NCBI GenBank assembly: GCA_036658435.1
Contig: JAVXEO010000020.1
Span: 1 to 31,867 of the forward strand
From: DIGJ01 sp036658435
GTDB taxonomy: Bacteria; Bacillota; Clostridia; Lachnospirales; Lachnospiraceae
Length of the DNA: 31,867 nucleotides
Direction of reading: 5' to 3'
In this document: piece after piece, positions 23,508-31,851 of the stretch
Position numbering within the stretch: position 1 is the first letter of the stretch
Layout of the letters: each line of letters begins with the position of its first letter
Notes under the pieces: generated by a model
Databases searched by the model: none
The model's input: only the letters and a program-made list of their open reading frames with translations
Told to the model about the DNA's origin: nothing
Position numbers and translations under genes: made by a program

Positions 23508-23562
23508 TTTACATACAGTTAACGAAAAACTGATATTACTTTACATATGTATGAATTAGAAT
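23508..23562 (+). promoter_or_regulatory. PhoP-box-like repeats and promoter of the pst operon
   Basis: Hexamers TTTACA (23508), TTAACG (23519), the poor match CTGATA (23530) and TTTACA (23540) recur at 11, 11 and 10 bp, as in the tandem TT(A/T)ACA repeats bound by PhoP in Firmicutes. A -10, TAGAAT, is at 23557-23562 with no good -35, as expected for an activator-dependent promoter. Confidence 0.65.
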
Positions 23563-23606
23563 AAAGTTGTAAAAAATAAGACAAAGAAGAAAAAAGGAGA
23601 AAGATT

Positions 23607-24479
23607 ATGAAGAAGAATAAAAAAAGAATAGCAGCATGGATACTTTTGGGAACCCTTTGTATAACAGGAATTACCGGATGTGGAAACAAGAAGGAAAAAA
23701 CAGAAAAAACAGAAAATACAGAAAAGGTAAATACAGAGGAAATAACGGGAACTATTACGATGGCAGGTTCCACTTCCATGGAAAAATTTGCAACGGCTTT
23801 AAGCGAAGCATTTATGGGACTTAATAACAAGATTACCATTAATTCAGAATACATTGGATCGAGTGCAGGAGTGGAGGCTTTAATTGCAGGAAGTGCAGAT
23901 ATAGGAAATTCCTCCCGAGCATTAAAGGATACCGAAATTGCAGCAGGTGTGGTTGAAAACAAAGTAGCCATTGATGGAATTGCTGTGATCGTGGATAAGA
24001 ACAATACAATAACTAATTTAACAAAAGAAGATCTGGCAAAAATTTACAAAGGTGAGGTTAGAAACTGGAGCGAACTTGGAGGAAGTGATATGCCGGTGGT
24101 TGTGGTTGGAAGAGAAGCCGGATCCGGAACAAGAGGTGCTTTTGAAGAATTACTGGCAGTGGAAGAACAATGTGCTTATGCAAATGAATTAGACAGCACA
24201 GGAGCCGTTATGGCAAAAGTAGCATCTACCAAAGGGGCAATTGGCTATGTTTCATTGGATGTTTTAGATGATAGTGTAACGGCTGTAAATCTGGAAGGAG
24301 TAGCACCAACAGCAGAAGAAATTAAAGCAGGAAATTATTTTCTGAGTCGTCCTTTTGTCATGGCTACCATGGGAGAAATTAGCGACCAGACACCACAGAT
24401 ACAGGAATTGTTCCATTATTTAAAAACAGAAGAAGGTAAAGCACTGATTGAATCCGTTGGATTAATTAATATAGACTAA
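23607..24479 (+). CDS. pstS: Phosphate-binding lipoprotein of the Pst transporter
   Basis: A 290-residue secreted substrate-binding protein. A lysine-rich start and hydrophobic stretch (8-22) lead to the lipobox ITGC, with Cys25 as the lipidated residue, followed by a K/E/T-rich linker. The mature domain starts near residue 47 with ITMAGSTSMEKFATALSEAF. Phosphate-contacting motifs GSTS, SRALKDTE and REAGSGTRGAFEE are all present. It is anchored outside the membrane and delivers phosphate to PstC/PstA. It heads the pstSCAB-phoU operon behind PhoP-like repeats; AAAGGAGA precedes the ATG. Confidence 0.95.
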   Translation: MKKNKKRIAAWILLGTLCITGITGCGNKKEKTEKTENTEKVNTEEITGTITMAGSTSMEKFATALSEAFMGLNNKITINSEYIGSSAGVEALIAGSADIGNSSRALKDTEIAAGVVENKVAIDGIAVIVDKNNTITNLTKEDLAKIYKGEVRNWSELGGSDMPVVVVGREAGSGTRGAFEELLAVEEQCAYANELDSTGAVMAKVASTKGAIGYVSLDVLDDSVTAVNLEGVAPTAEEIKAGNYFLSRPFVMATMGEISDQTPQIQELFHYLKTEEGKALIESVGLINID

Positions 24480-24502
24480 ATAAGACAGGAAAAAGAAAAA
24501 TC

Positions 24503-25435
24503 ATGGATGCTAGGTATTCAATTCAAGGAAATTATAAAAACCATTCCATAGTAGAACGAATGGCACAGGTTATATTTATTGTGTGTGGATTATTTGCAGT
24601 ACTTGCCGTTGGATCTATTACGATTTATATGATACTAAGCGGAACTCCGGCACTGTTTGAGGTTGGAATCAAAGATATTTTATTTTCCTCGGTATGGAAA
24701 CCAACGGGGGCAACCCCACAATTTGGAATTTTGTATGTCATTTTAACTTCCATCCTTGGAACTGTGTTTGCCATTTTGATTGGTGTACCCATTGGAGTTA
24801 TGACAGCTGTATTTTTAGCAGAGACAGCACCAAAAAAACTAGCAGCAGTAGTGAAACCTGCCGTGGAATTGTTAGCGGGAATTCCTTCGGTTGTATATGG
24901 TCTTTTAGGAATTCTAATATTAAATCCTTTGATGTACAAAATGGAACTTATAATATTTGAAGGTTCACAGACCCATCAATTTACAGGGGGTGCAAACTTA
25001 ATATCGGCTATACTGGTATTAGCAATTATGATACTCCCAACGGTAATCAATATTAGTGAAGCTTCCATTCGGGCCGTGCCGGAATATTTAAAAAGTGGTT
25101 CCCTGGCATTGGGAGCCTCCCCTATGCAAAGTATTTTTAAGGTGATTTTACCGGCAGCAAAATCCGGAATTGTTACAGCTATCGTTCTGGGAGTTGGAAG
25201 AGCAATTGGGGAAGCTATGGCAATCAGCCTTGTTTCCGGGAGTTCTGTAAATTTACCTCTCCCCTTTAATTCCGTTCGATTTCTTACCACCGCCATTGTA
25301 AGCGAAATGGGATATGCCGCAGATACCCATAGAAAAGTATTATTTACCATTGGTCTGGTACTATTTGTGTTTATTATGATGATTAACCTTATCCTTACCG
25401 GAATATTAAAAAAAGGAGGAAACACACATGAATGA
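24503..25435 (+). CDS. pstC: Phosphate ABC transporter permease PstC
   Basis: A 310-residue membrane permease with about six hydrophobic segments. A first transmembrane helix (about 20-45) is followed by the ABC permease domain. The EAA loop that contacts the ATPase is visible as YLKSGSLALGASPMQSIFK, followed by GRAIGEAMA. It pairs with PstA to form the channel. The gene lies 23 bases after pstS and overlaps pstA by 8 bases, indicating translational coupling. Its ribosome site is weak (GGAAAAAGAAAAA before ATG 24503). Confidence 0.95.
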   Translation: MDARYSIQGNYKNHSIVERMAQVIFIVCGLFAVLAVGSITIYMILSGTPALFEVGIKDILFSSVWKPTGATPQFGILYVILTSILGTVFAILIGVPIGVMTAVFLAETAPKKLAAVVKPAVELLAGIPSVVYGLLGILILNPLMYKMELIIFEGSQTHQFTGGANLISAILVLAIMILPTVINISEASIRAVPEYLKSGSLALGASPMQSIFKVILPAAKSGIVTAIVLGVGRAIGEAMAISLVSGSSVNLPLPFNSVRFLTTAIVSEMGYAADTHRKVLFTIGLVLFVFIMMINLILTGILKKGGNTHE

Positions 25436-26315
25436 CGGAAATGCCATTTATGGAAAACGAATTCGCCCTTCGGATTTCATTTTAAAAATGCTGATTTATA
25501 TCAGTGCTTCCTTTTCGGTACTTTTGTTGGTGGGAATGACAGGTTACGTATTTGCAAGGGGAATTCGGGTAATTAACTGGACCTTTCTTACTACGGTGCA
25601 AAGTGCAGGAAAGGGAACTTTTGGCATACTTGGAAACATGATTAATACTCTATATTTAATTGTAATTACATTATTGCTGGCAACTCCCATTGGAATCGGA
25701 GCGGCTGTTTATTTAAGTGAATATGCAAAAAAAGGAAAAATTGTTTCCCTGATAGAAAGCACAACCGAAATACTGGCGGGACTTCCTTCTATTATTTTTG
25801 GACTGTTTGGAATGGCATTTTTTGGTGGAGTCCTGGGTTTGGGATATTCTATTTTAACAGGAGCTTTTACCATGACACTGATGATACTGCCTCTGATTAC
25901 AAGAAATACTCAGGAAGCATTGAAGACGGTTCCACCGGCTTATCGAAGTGGGGCTCTTGGAATGGGAGCAACCAAGTGGTACATGATTCGAACCATTTTA
26001 CTGCCTTCCGCAATGCCGGGAATTGTTACGGGTGTAATTTTGGCGATTGGAAGAATTGTGGGAGAATCCGCAGCCCTTTTATTTACCGCAGGAAGCGGCT
26101 ATCTCCTTCCGCGCTTTGGAGAATACGGAAGCGGGTTGTTTCAAAAAGTATTGGAACCGGGAGGAACGCTAACCATACAAATGTATCTTTGCATGTCCAA
26201 AGGACAGTATGATAATGCTTTTGGAATTGCACTGGTGCTACTGGTTATTGTACTTGGAATTAATGTACTGACAAAACATGTAAGCCGTCGGTTTGATGTG
26301 AGCAGAAGAGAATAA
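25428..26315 (+). CDS. pstA: Phosphate ABC transporter permease PstA
   Basis: A 295-residue membrane permease, again with about six hydrophobic segments. The EAA loop reads AYRSGALGMGATKWYMIRT, followed by GRIVGESAA. LAGLPSIIFGLFG is the conserved segment of this subfamily. AAAGGAGG lies inside the end of pstC and drives its start. It is the partner of PstC in the inner channel, upstream of the ATPase gene pstB. Confidence 0.95.
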   Translation: MNDGNAIYGKRIRPSDFILKMLIYISASFSVLLLVGMTGYVFARGIRVINWTFLTTVQSAGKGTFGILGNMINTLYLIVITLLLATPIGIGAAVYLSEYAKKGKIVSLIESTTEILAGLPSIIFGLFGMAFFGGVLGLGYSILTGAFTMTLMILPLITRNTQEALKTVPPAYRSGALGMGATKWYMIRTILLPSAMPGIVTGVILAIGRIVGESAALLFTAGSGYLLPRFGEYGSGLFQKVLEPGGTLTIQMYLCMSKGQYDNAFGIALVLLVIVLGINVLTKHVSRRFDVSRRE

Positions 26316-26343
26316 GAAGGATGCAGATGGGAGTTAACGCAAA

Positions 26344-27102
26344 ATGAAAAACGCAAAAATTGAAACAAAGGGTCTAAACTTGTATTATGGTGAAAATCAT
26401 GCATTGAAAGAGATTAGCATTGAGATAAAAGATCATGCCATTACGGCATTGATTGGACCCTCGGGATGTGGAAAATCCACTTTTCTTAAAACCATTAATC
26501 GAATGAATGATTTGATTCCCATTGTTAGAATCCATGGAGAAGTTTATATTGATGAAGAAAATATTTTTGATAACCGAGTGGATACAACAAGGCTTCGTAA
26601 AAAAGTAGGTATGGTGTTCCAACAGCCGAATCCATTTCCCATGAGTATTTATGATAATGTGGCATATGGCCCAAGAATTCACGGAATGAAAGATAAAAAA
26701 AAGTTAGATGAACTAGTGGAAAAGAGTCTAAAGGGAGCCGCTATCTTTGATGAGGTAAAAGACCGGCTGAAAAAATCAGCGCTGGGATTGTCAGGAGGAC
26801 AGCAGCAGAGACTTTGTATTGCCAGGGCGCTTGCGGTTGAACCGGAAATATTATTAATGGATGAACCGACTTCGGCACTGGATCCTATTTCTACCTTGAA
26901 AATAGAAGATTTGATGGGAGACTTAAAGGAGAGATATACGGTGGTTATTGTTACCCATAATATGCAGCAGGCAGCCAGAATTTCAGATGATACGGCATTT
27001 TTTCTGCAAGGTGAAATTATAGAATTTAATACAACCGAAGAATTTTTTTCAAAACCTAAGGATAAACGTACGGAGGATTATATTACGGGAAGATTTGGCT
27101 GA
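26344..27102 (+). CDS. pstB: Phosphate ABC transporter ATPase PstB
   Basis: A 252-residue peripheral ATPase energising phosphate import. Walker A is GPSGCGKS (38-45), the Q-loop is in VFQQPNPFP (91-99), the signature LSGGQQQR is at 149-156, Walker B and D-loop ILLMDEPTSALD are at 169-180, and the switch histidine is H205. QQPNPFPMSIYDNVAYGPR is highly characteristic of PstB. All catalytic motifs are intact. Confidence 0.97.
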   Translation: MKNAKIETKGLNLYYGENHALKEISIEIKDHAITALIGPSGCGKSTFLKTINRMNDLIPIVRIHGEVYIDEENIFDNRVDTTRLRKKVGMVFQQPNPFPMSIYDNVAYGPRIHGMKDKKKLDELVEKSLKGAAIFDEVKDRLKKSALGLSGGQQQRLCIARALAVEPEILLMDEPTSALDPISTLKIEDLMGDLKERYTVVIVTHNMQQAARISDDTAFFLQGEIIEFNTTEEFFSKPKDKRTEDYITGRFG

Positions 27103-27158
27103 TGAAAAGCCATTAGAATAACGGGCAGGCTGCAAGAAGGCAGCAGAGAGGAGAGCGT

Positions 27159-27815
27159 ATGACGGCCAGAGTTAGTTTTGAGCATCAGCTCATGGTATTA
27201 AATAATAATTTAACGGAAATGGGACATCTGGTAGAAGATTCCATAGACCGAATCTTTATGGCATTGGAGAAACAGGATCAAACCATAGCAAGAGAAATTA
27301 TGGAGGGGGATCATCTGGTAAACGATTTAGAAAAAACCATAGAATCCCAATGTCTGTCACTGATTACAAGGCAGCAGCCGGTGGCAAGAGACCTACGACT
27401 GGTTTCTGCAGCATTAAAGGTGGTTACCGATATTGAACGAATTGGGGACCATGCTGCAGACATCGGTGAAATTCTATTGCGATTTGAACATGCCGACTTT
27501 TACCACATTTCAAAAAAAATACCACCCATGCTTGCAGCAGCTAAAAAAATGGTGCATGATTCGGTAGATGCGTTTATTAATCGTGATGTGATTGCCGCCA
27601 CAGTGGTTATGAAAGCGGATGATGAAGTGGATGATTTATTTAATGGAATAAAAAGTGAAATCATAATTCTATTGCAGGAAGGCAGCATATCTGCAGACTA
27701 TTGTGTGGATGTTTTAATGATTGCAAAATATTTAGAGCGAATAGGGGACCATGCTGTAAACATTGGAGAATGGACAATCTTTCAAAAAAGTGGACCGGAA
27801 GCAACCAGGTTTTAA
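27159..27815 (+). CDS. phoU: Phosphate uptake regulator PhoU
   Basis: A 218-residue helical protein made of two PhoU repeats. The paired metal-binding motifs are ERIGDHAADIGE (93-104) and ERIGDHAVNIGE (193-204). PhoU links Pst transport to the PhoR/PhoP two-component system and limits phosphate uptake. GAGAGGAGAG precedes the ATG. It is the last gene of the pst operon. No phoP/phoR genes are in the window. Its TAA lies in the loop of a hairpin shared with the stop of the convergent MATE gene. Confidence 0.95.
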   Translation: MTARVSFEHQLMVLNNNLTEMGHLVEDSIDRIFMALEKQDQTIAREIMEGDHLVNDLEKTIESQCLSLITRQQPVARDLRLVSAALKVVTDIERIGDHAADIGEILLRFEHADFYHISKKIPPMLAAAKKMVHDSVDAFINRDVIAATVVMKADDEVDDLFNGIKSEIIILLQEGSISADYCVDVLMIAKYLERIGDHAVNIGEWTIFQKSGPEATRF

Positions 27816-27825
27816 CCCTGGTTTT
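27803..27825. terminator. Short shared hairpin over the phoU and MATE stop codons
   Basis: aaccagg (27803-27809) pairs with cctggtt (27817-27823) around a 7-nt loop that contains TTAA, which is the stop of phoU on plus and of the MATE gene on minus. TTTT follows on plus (27822-27825). The minus side has only a poor T-tract, so termination there would be weak. Confidence 0.5.
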
Positions 27826-29152
27826 CATCTTTTATGATCCACACCCCTCTTTTATAGAAGATAAAAGAGAGAATAGCGCCTACAATCCATCCCAAAGGCC
27901 AGGATAGCCAGATTCCTGTGGAAGCAAATGGAAGGACCAGAATATAAGCCAGAACAACACGAAGTATCAAATCAGAAAAGGTTGAAATCATAAAGGCTTT
28001 CATTGCACCACCACCGCGAATGACTCCATCTGAAATTAATTTGACGGCTACAATAACATAAAAGGGAGATACAATTTTAAAGAAGCTCACGCCAGCATTC
28101 AGAGCTTCTTTTTCTGCTCCATCTAAAAAAATCCGGATGAAAAACCTACCAAAACCAAAGTAGGCAAAGGTAAACATAAGGCTAATTGCAAGAACCATTT
28201 TTACACCGGAACGAAACCCTTCTTTTACCCGTTCGATTTTTCCGGCCCCAATGTTTTGCCCTGAAAAGTTGGAAAGACCGTTACCTATGGTAGTCAGGGA
28301 TGTGATGGCAAAGGTATTAAGTTTAACGGCAGCACTGTAACCGGCAATTACATTGGAACCATAACCATTAACAAGGCTTTGGATAAATAAATTTCCCACC
28401 GATACAAAACTTTGCTGAAGGATACTTGGAACGGCAATACGACTGATTTTATAGAACATGCTTCGTGAAAAAAGAGAAGGGCTATGCTCTGTTTTTATGG
28501 AACGTATTCTCTTTAAAAGTACAACAATAGCCAAAATGGAGGAAAATCCCTGTGCTGCAAAAGTTGCCCAGGCAACACCGGCAACGCCCATGTGAAAACG
28601 AATGACAAAAACAAGATCCAAAACAACATTTCCAAGAGAAGAAATAATTAGAAAAAGCAAAGGGGTTTTGGAATCGCCCAAAGCAGTAAATATTCCCGTG
28701 GAAATATTGTATAAAAATAAGAAAAATAACCCAAACATATAAATACGAAGGTATAGGGCAGAATCAGAAAAAATATTTTTTGGGGTACCAAGAAGATGTA
28801 TAAACGAATTGCACGTAAGAGTACCAAAAATAGTAAGAAGGATACTTAACACCAATGCAGAAACCAGGGAAGTGTAAATGGCTGTTTTCATTTTCGTAGA
28901 ATCTTTCTGACCAAAAAGCTGGGATATAATAACAGAGCAGCCAATGTTGGTTCCGGTTGCCACTGCCATGTAGATCATAGTAATGGGGTAAGAGGCACCT
29001 ACGGCGGCAAGGGCATCGGTTCCGGCAAAACGGCCGGCAACGACACTGTCAACAATGCTGTAAAGCTGTTGGAAAACCACACTCAAAAAGAGGGGAAGGG
29101 TGAAACGCCATAAAATTTTGGAAGGGGTTCCTTTTGTCATGTCTTGAATCAT
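27812..29152 (-). CDS. MATE family multidrug/efflux transporter
   Basis: A 446-residue membrane protein with about 12 hydrophobic segments in two homologous halves, the standard MATE layout. The N-terminal LWRFTLPLFLSVVFQQLY and the SIVDSVVAGRFAGTDALAAVG signature identify the family; the second half starts with FYKISRIAVPSILQQSF. It should export cationic or toxic compounds using an Na+ or H+ gradient. The substrate is unknown. It reads opposite to its neighbours, has its own promoter, and its stop overlaps that of phoU by four bases. Confidence 0.92.
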   Translation of the reverse strand: MIQDMTKGTPSKILWRFTLPLFLSVVFQQLYSIVDSVVAGRFAGTDALAAVGASYPITMIYMAVATGTNIGCSVIISQLFGQKDSTKMKTAIYTSLVSALVLSILLTIFGTLTCNSFIHLLGTPKNIFSDSALYLRIYMFGLFFLFLYNISTGIFTALGDSKTPLLFLIISSLGNVVLDLVFVIRFHMGVAGVAWATFAAQGFSSILAIVVLLKRIRSIKTEHSPSLFSRSMFYKISRIAVPSILQQSFVSVGNLFIQSLVNGYGSNVIAGYSAAVKLNTFAITSLTTIGNGLSNFSGQNIGAGKIERVKEGFRSGVKMVLAISLMFTFAYFGFGRFFIRIFLDGAEKEALNAGVSFFKIVSPFYVIVAVKLISDGVIRGGGAMKAFMISTFSDLILRVVLAYILVLPFASTGIWLSWPLGWIVGAILSFIFYKRGVWIIKDENQG

Positions 29153-29178
29153 ATGTACACGTCCTTTCTAACTTTTGT

Positions 29179-29207
29179 ATTATAGACCAATGAAATAAAA
29201 GATACAA
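29179..29207 (-). promoter_or_regulatory. Promoter of the MATE gene
   Basis: On the minus strand TTGTAT (29207-29202), 17 bases, TATAAT (29184-29179). AGAAAGGAC follows before the ATG at 29152. Confidence 0.75.
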
Positions 29208-29263
29208 GATTTTTTTTATGGTGGCAGCTATTTTCTATTGATGAAATTTCATAGGTTTAAAGG

Positions 29264-29299
29264 TTTACCGGAAGAATAGAACGTGCTAAAATAGAACGT
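29264..29299 (+). promoter_or_regulatory. Promoter and direct repeats before the threonine-aldolase-like gene
   Basis: TTTACC (29264-29269), 17 bases, TAAAAT (29287-29292) with TGC before the -10. The 10-mer aatagaacgt occurs at 29275-29284 and 29290-29299, 15 bp apart and flanking the -10; a partial third copy follows. They may form an operator. Confidence 0.5.
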
Positions 29300-29330
29300 A
29301 CCGGAATAGAAAGAAAATTGCAGGAAAGGA

Positions 29331-30356
29331 ATGGTTAGAAACATGTATAGTTTTAAAAATGATTATAGTGAAGGCGCCCATCCAAAGATTTTAGAAATGC
29401 TGGTAAAATGTAATTTAGAGCAAAATGAAGGCTATGGATTGGATGTACATAGTAAACAGGCGGAAGCGTATATGAAGAAACACATGAAGAGAGAAAATGT
29501 GGATATCCATTTTATACCGGGAGGAACACAGACGAATCTTCTGGTGATTTCTTCTTTTTTGAAGCCCTATCAGTGCGTTATTGCTGCCGATACCGGACAT
29601 ATTAATGTGCATGAAACAGGAGCGGTAGAGGCTACCGGACACAAGGTCTGCACGGTTCCTCATGTAGACGGAAAATTGACCAAAAACGGGATTGAAGCCG
29701 TTTTAAATGCAAATACAACGGAACATATGGTACAGCCGGGGATGGTATACATTTCCAATACCACGGAGCTTGGGACCATTTATACGAAGGCAGAACTTAC
29801 AGAGATTTCAAAAGTGTGCAGACAGCATGACCTGCTTTTATTTTTGGACGGAGCCAGAATAGCCTCCGCACTTACAAGCAGCCAAAACGATTTGAAGCTG
29901 GAAGATTACGTGGATTTAACAGATGTATTCTATATTGGAGGAACAAAAAATGGTGCGCTTTTTGGGGAAGCATTGGTAATTTCCAAGGATTCTCTAAAGA
30001 AAGATTTTCGATATATGATAAAAAACAGAGGTGCTATGTTTGCAAAAGGATTTGTAACAGGAATTCAGTTTGAAGCTTTGTTTCAAGATACCTTGTATTT
30101 TCAATTGGGAGAACATGCAAACCAAATGGCAGGACAGATTGGAAAGGCGTTGAAAGAAAAAGGATATTCTTTTTATGCATCTCCTTGCAGCAACCAGTTG
30201 TTTCCTATTGTAACAGAGGAATACATGAGAAAAATCCAAAAAGACTTTGGATATAATGTGGAAAAACAGCTGGAGAATGGAAAAACTGCCATTCGTTTTG
30301 TTACTTCCTGGGCAACGAAACAAGAAAGTGTAGACGCATTAATACAAACATTTTAA
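29331..30356 (+). CDS. Low-specificity L-threonine aldolase family protein
   Basis: A 341-residue PLP enzyme of the beta-eliminating lyase/threonine aldolase family, expected to cleave threonine or allo-threonine to glycine and acetaldehyde. NDYSEGAHPKILE (10-22) is the family start, PGGTQTNLL (63-71) binds PLP phosphate, FLDGARIASAL (171-181) holds the PLP-stacking aspartate, and K206 in YIGGTKNGALFGE is the Schiff-base lysine. ATG 29331 follows AGGAAAGG closely; ATG 29343 is an alternative. Related lyases such as tryptophanase-like enzymes are less likely by length and motif. It has its own promoter; gdhA follows with another. Confidence 0.88.
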   Translation: MVRNMYSFKNDYSEGAHPKILEMLVKCNLEQNEGYGLDVHSKQAEAYMKKHMKRENVDIHFIPGGTQTNLLVISSFLKPYQCVIAADTGHINVHETGAVEATGHKVCTVPHVDGKLTKNGIEAVLNANTTEHMVQPGMVYISNTTELGTIYTKAELTEISKVCRQHDLLLFLDGARIASALTSSQNDLKLEDYVDLTDVFYIGGTKNGALFGEALVISKDSLKKDFRYMIKNRGAMFAKGFVTGIQFEALFQDTLYFQLGEHANQMAGQIGKALKEKGYSFYASPCSNQLFPIVTEEYMRKIQKDFGYNVEKQLENGKTAIRFVTSWATKQESVDALIQTF

Positions 30357-30367
30357 GAAAAAAGTCC

Positions 30368-30435
30368 TTGGCACAAATACATTTGTAGTAAATATAAAAA
30401 AATATCTTGCCAAACGGGAGAAATACATATAGAAT
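30368..30435 (+). promoter_or_regulatory. gdhA promoter with upstream inverted repeat
   Basis: TTGCCA (30407-30412), 17 bases, TAGAAT (30430-30435). TTGGCA (30368-30373) and TGCCAA (30408-30413) form an inverted pair about 40 bp apart with the second arm on the -35. Between them is a small perfect dyad, acaaat-ac-atttgt. The layout could suit a repressor or activator responding to nitrogen status, but I do not recognise the site. Confidence 0.5.
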
Positions 30436-30516
30436 ATAAAAATAGAAATAAAAAGTTAACAAAGTGAAGTAGTAAAGTTGAAAAATATTAAAGTGTACAA
30501 GTGAAGGAGAATAGAA

Positions 30517-31851
30517 ATGGGATACGTTGATGAGGTTATTGAATTGGTAATAAAGAAAAATCCTGCAGAACCGGAATTTCACCAGGCAGTAAAAGAGGTG
30601 CTGGAATCCTTAAGACCGGTAATTGATGCAAATGAGGAAGTATATAGAAGAGAAGCGGTACTCGAAAGATTAGTAGAGCCGGACAGACAGTTTCGTTTTC
30701 GCATACCCTGGGTAGATGATAAGGGCCAGGTACAGGTAAACACAGGATATCGTGTTCAATTTAATAATAGCATTGGACCTTATAAAGGTGGCTTACGGCT
30801 GCATCCATCGGTATATTTTGGAATTATTAAATTTTTGGGATTTGAACAAGTCTTCAAAAATTCATTAACCGGTCTTCCTATTGGAGGAGGAAAGGGCGGT
30901 TCTGACTTTGATCCAAAAGGAAAATCAGACCGTGAAGTGATGGCATTTTGCCAGAGCTTTATCAATGAATTATATAAATATATTGGTGCGGATACGGATG
31001 TTCCGGCAGGAGATATTGGAACCGGAGCCAGAGAAATCGGATATATGTATGGACAGTATAAGAAATTAACCGGATTATATGAAGGTGTATTAACTGGAAA
31101 AGGCTTGTCCTATGGTGGTTCTCTGGCAAGAACAGAAGCTACCGGATACGGATTGCTTTATTTTACGGAGGAAATGCTCCGATGCAATGGAATGGATATA
31201 AAAGGGAAAACAGTGGCTATTTCCGGTTCTGGAAATGTGGCAACCTATGCAGCACAAAAAGCAGAGCAGATGGGTGCTAAGGTTGTAACAGTATCGGATT
31301 CTACCGGCTGGGTTTACGACCCAGAGGGAATCGACATTGCATTATTAAGAGAAGTGAAAGAAGTAAAGCGTGGAAGATTGACAGAATATGCCAAAGGAAG
31401 AAAAAGTGCGGAATACCATGAAGGAAAAGGTGTTTGGAGTGCAAAAGTAGACATTGCACTGCCTTGTGCAACGCAGAATGAACTGAATTTGGAAGATGCA
31501 AAGATGTTAGTGGCAAATGGGGTGATTGCTGTAGCAGAAGGTGCCAATATGCCAACAACATTAGAAGCTACAAAGTATCTCCAGGAAAATAAAGTACTGT
31601 TTGCTCCGGGAAAAGCTGCAAATGCAGGTGGAGTAGCAACTTCAGCCTTAGAAATGTCACAAAATAGTGAAAGATTAAGCTGGACCTTCCAGGAAGTAGA
31701 TGAAAAGCTGCAAAATATTATGGTTCATATTTTCCATAATTTAGATGACGCAGCAAAACGTTATGGAAAAGATGGAAATTATGTAACCGGTGCTAATATA
31801 GCCGGCTTTGAGAAAGTTGTAAACGCCATGATCGCCCAGGGCGTGTGCTAA
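30517..31851 (+). CDS. gdhA: Glutamate dehydrogenase, probably NADP-dependent
   Basis: A 444-residue hexameric-type enzyme converting 2-oxoglutarate and ammonia to glutamate. The catalytic lysine K126 sits in PIGGGKGGSDFDPKGKS and the catalytic aspartate D166 in VPAGDIGTG, one position from the Clostridium symbiosum enzyme. GYRVQFNNSIGPYKGGLR (78-95) and the Rossmann segment AISGSGNVATYAAQKA are intact. The end of the second strand reads VTVSDSTG, resembling NADP-using relatives, so NADPH is favoured; this is not decisive. AAGGAGAA precedes the ATG. It has its own promoter. NfnAB upstream could supply its NADPH. Confidence 0.95.
   Translation: MGYVDEVIELVIKKNPAEPEFHQAVKEVLESLRPVIDANEEVYRREAVLERLVEPDRQFRFRIPWVDDKGQVQVNTGYRVQFNNSIGPYKGGLRLHPSVYFGIIKFLGFEQVFKNSLTGLPIGGGKGGSDFDPKGKSDREVMAFCQSFINELYKYIGADTDVPAGDIGTGAREIGYMYGQYKKLTGLYEGVLTGKGLSYGGSLARTEATGYGLLYFTEEMLRCNGMDIKGKTVAISGSGNVATYAAQKAEQMGAKVVTVSDSTGWVYDPEGIDIALLREVKEVKRGRLTEYAKGRKSAEYHEGKGVWSAKVDIALPCATQNELNLEDAKMLVANGVIAVAEGANMPTTLEATKYLQENKVLFAPGKAANAGGVATSALEMSQNSERLSWTFQEVDEKLQNIMVHIFHNLDDAAKRYGKDGNYVTGANIAGFEKVVNAMIAQGVC

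Noticed and set aside
30453..30463. Rex half-site (gttaacaaa) before gdhA
   Set aside because: Only one half of the dyad is present, and it lies downstream of the promoter.
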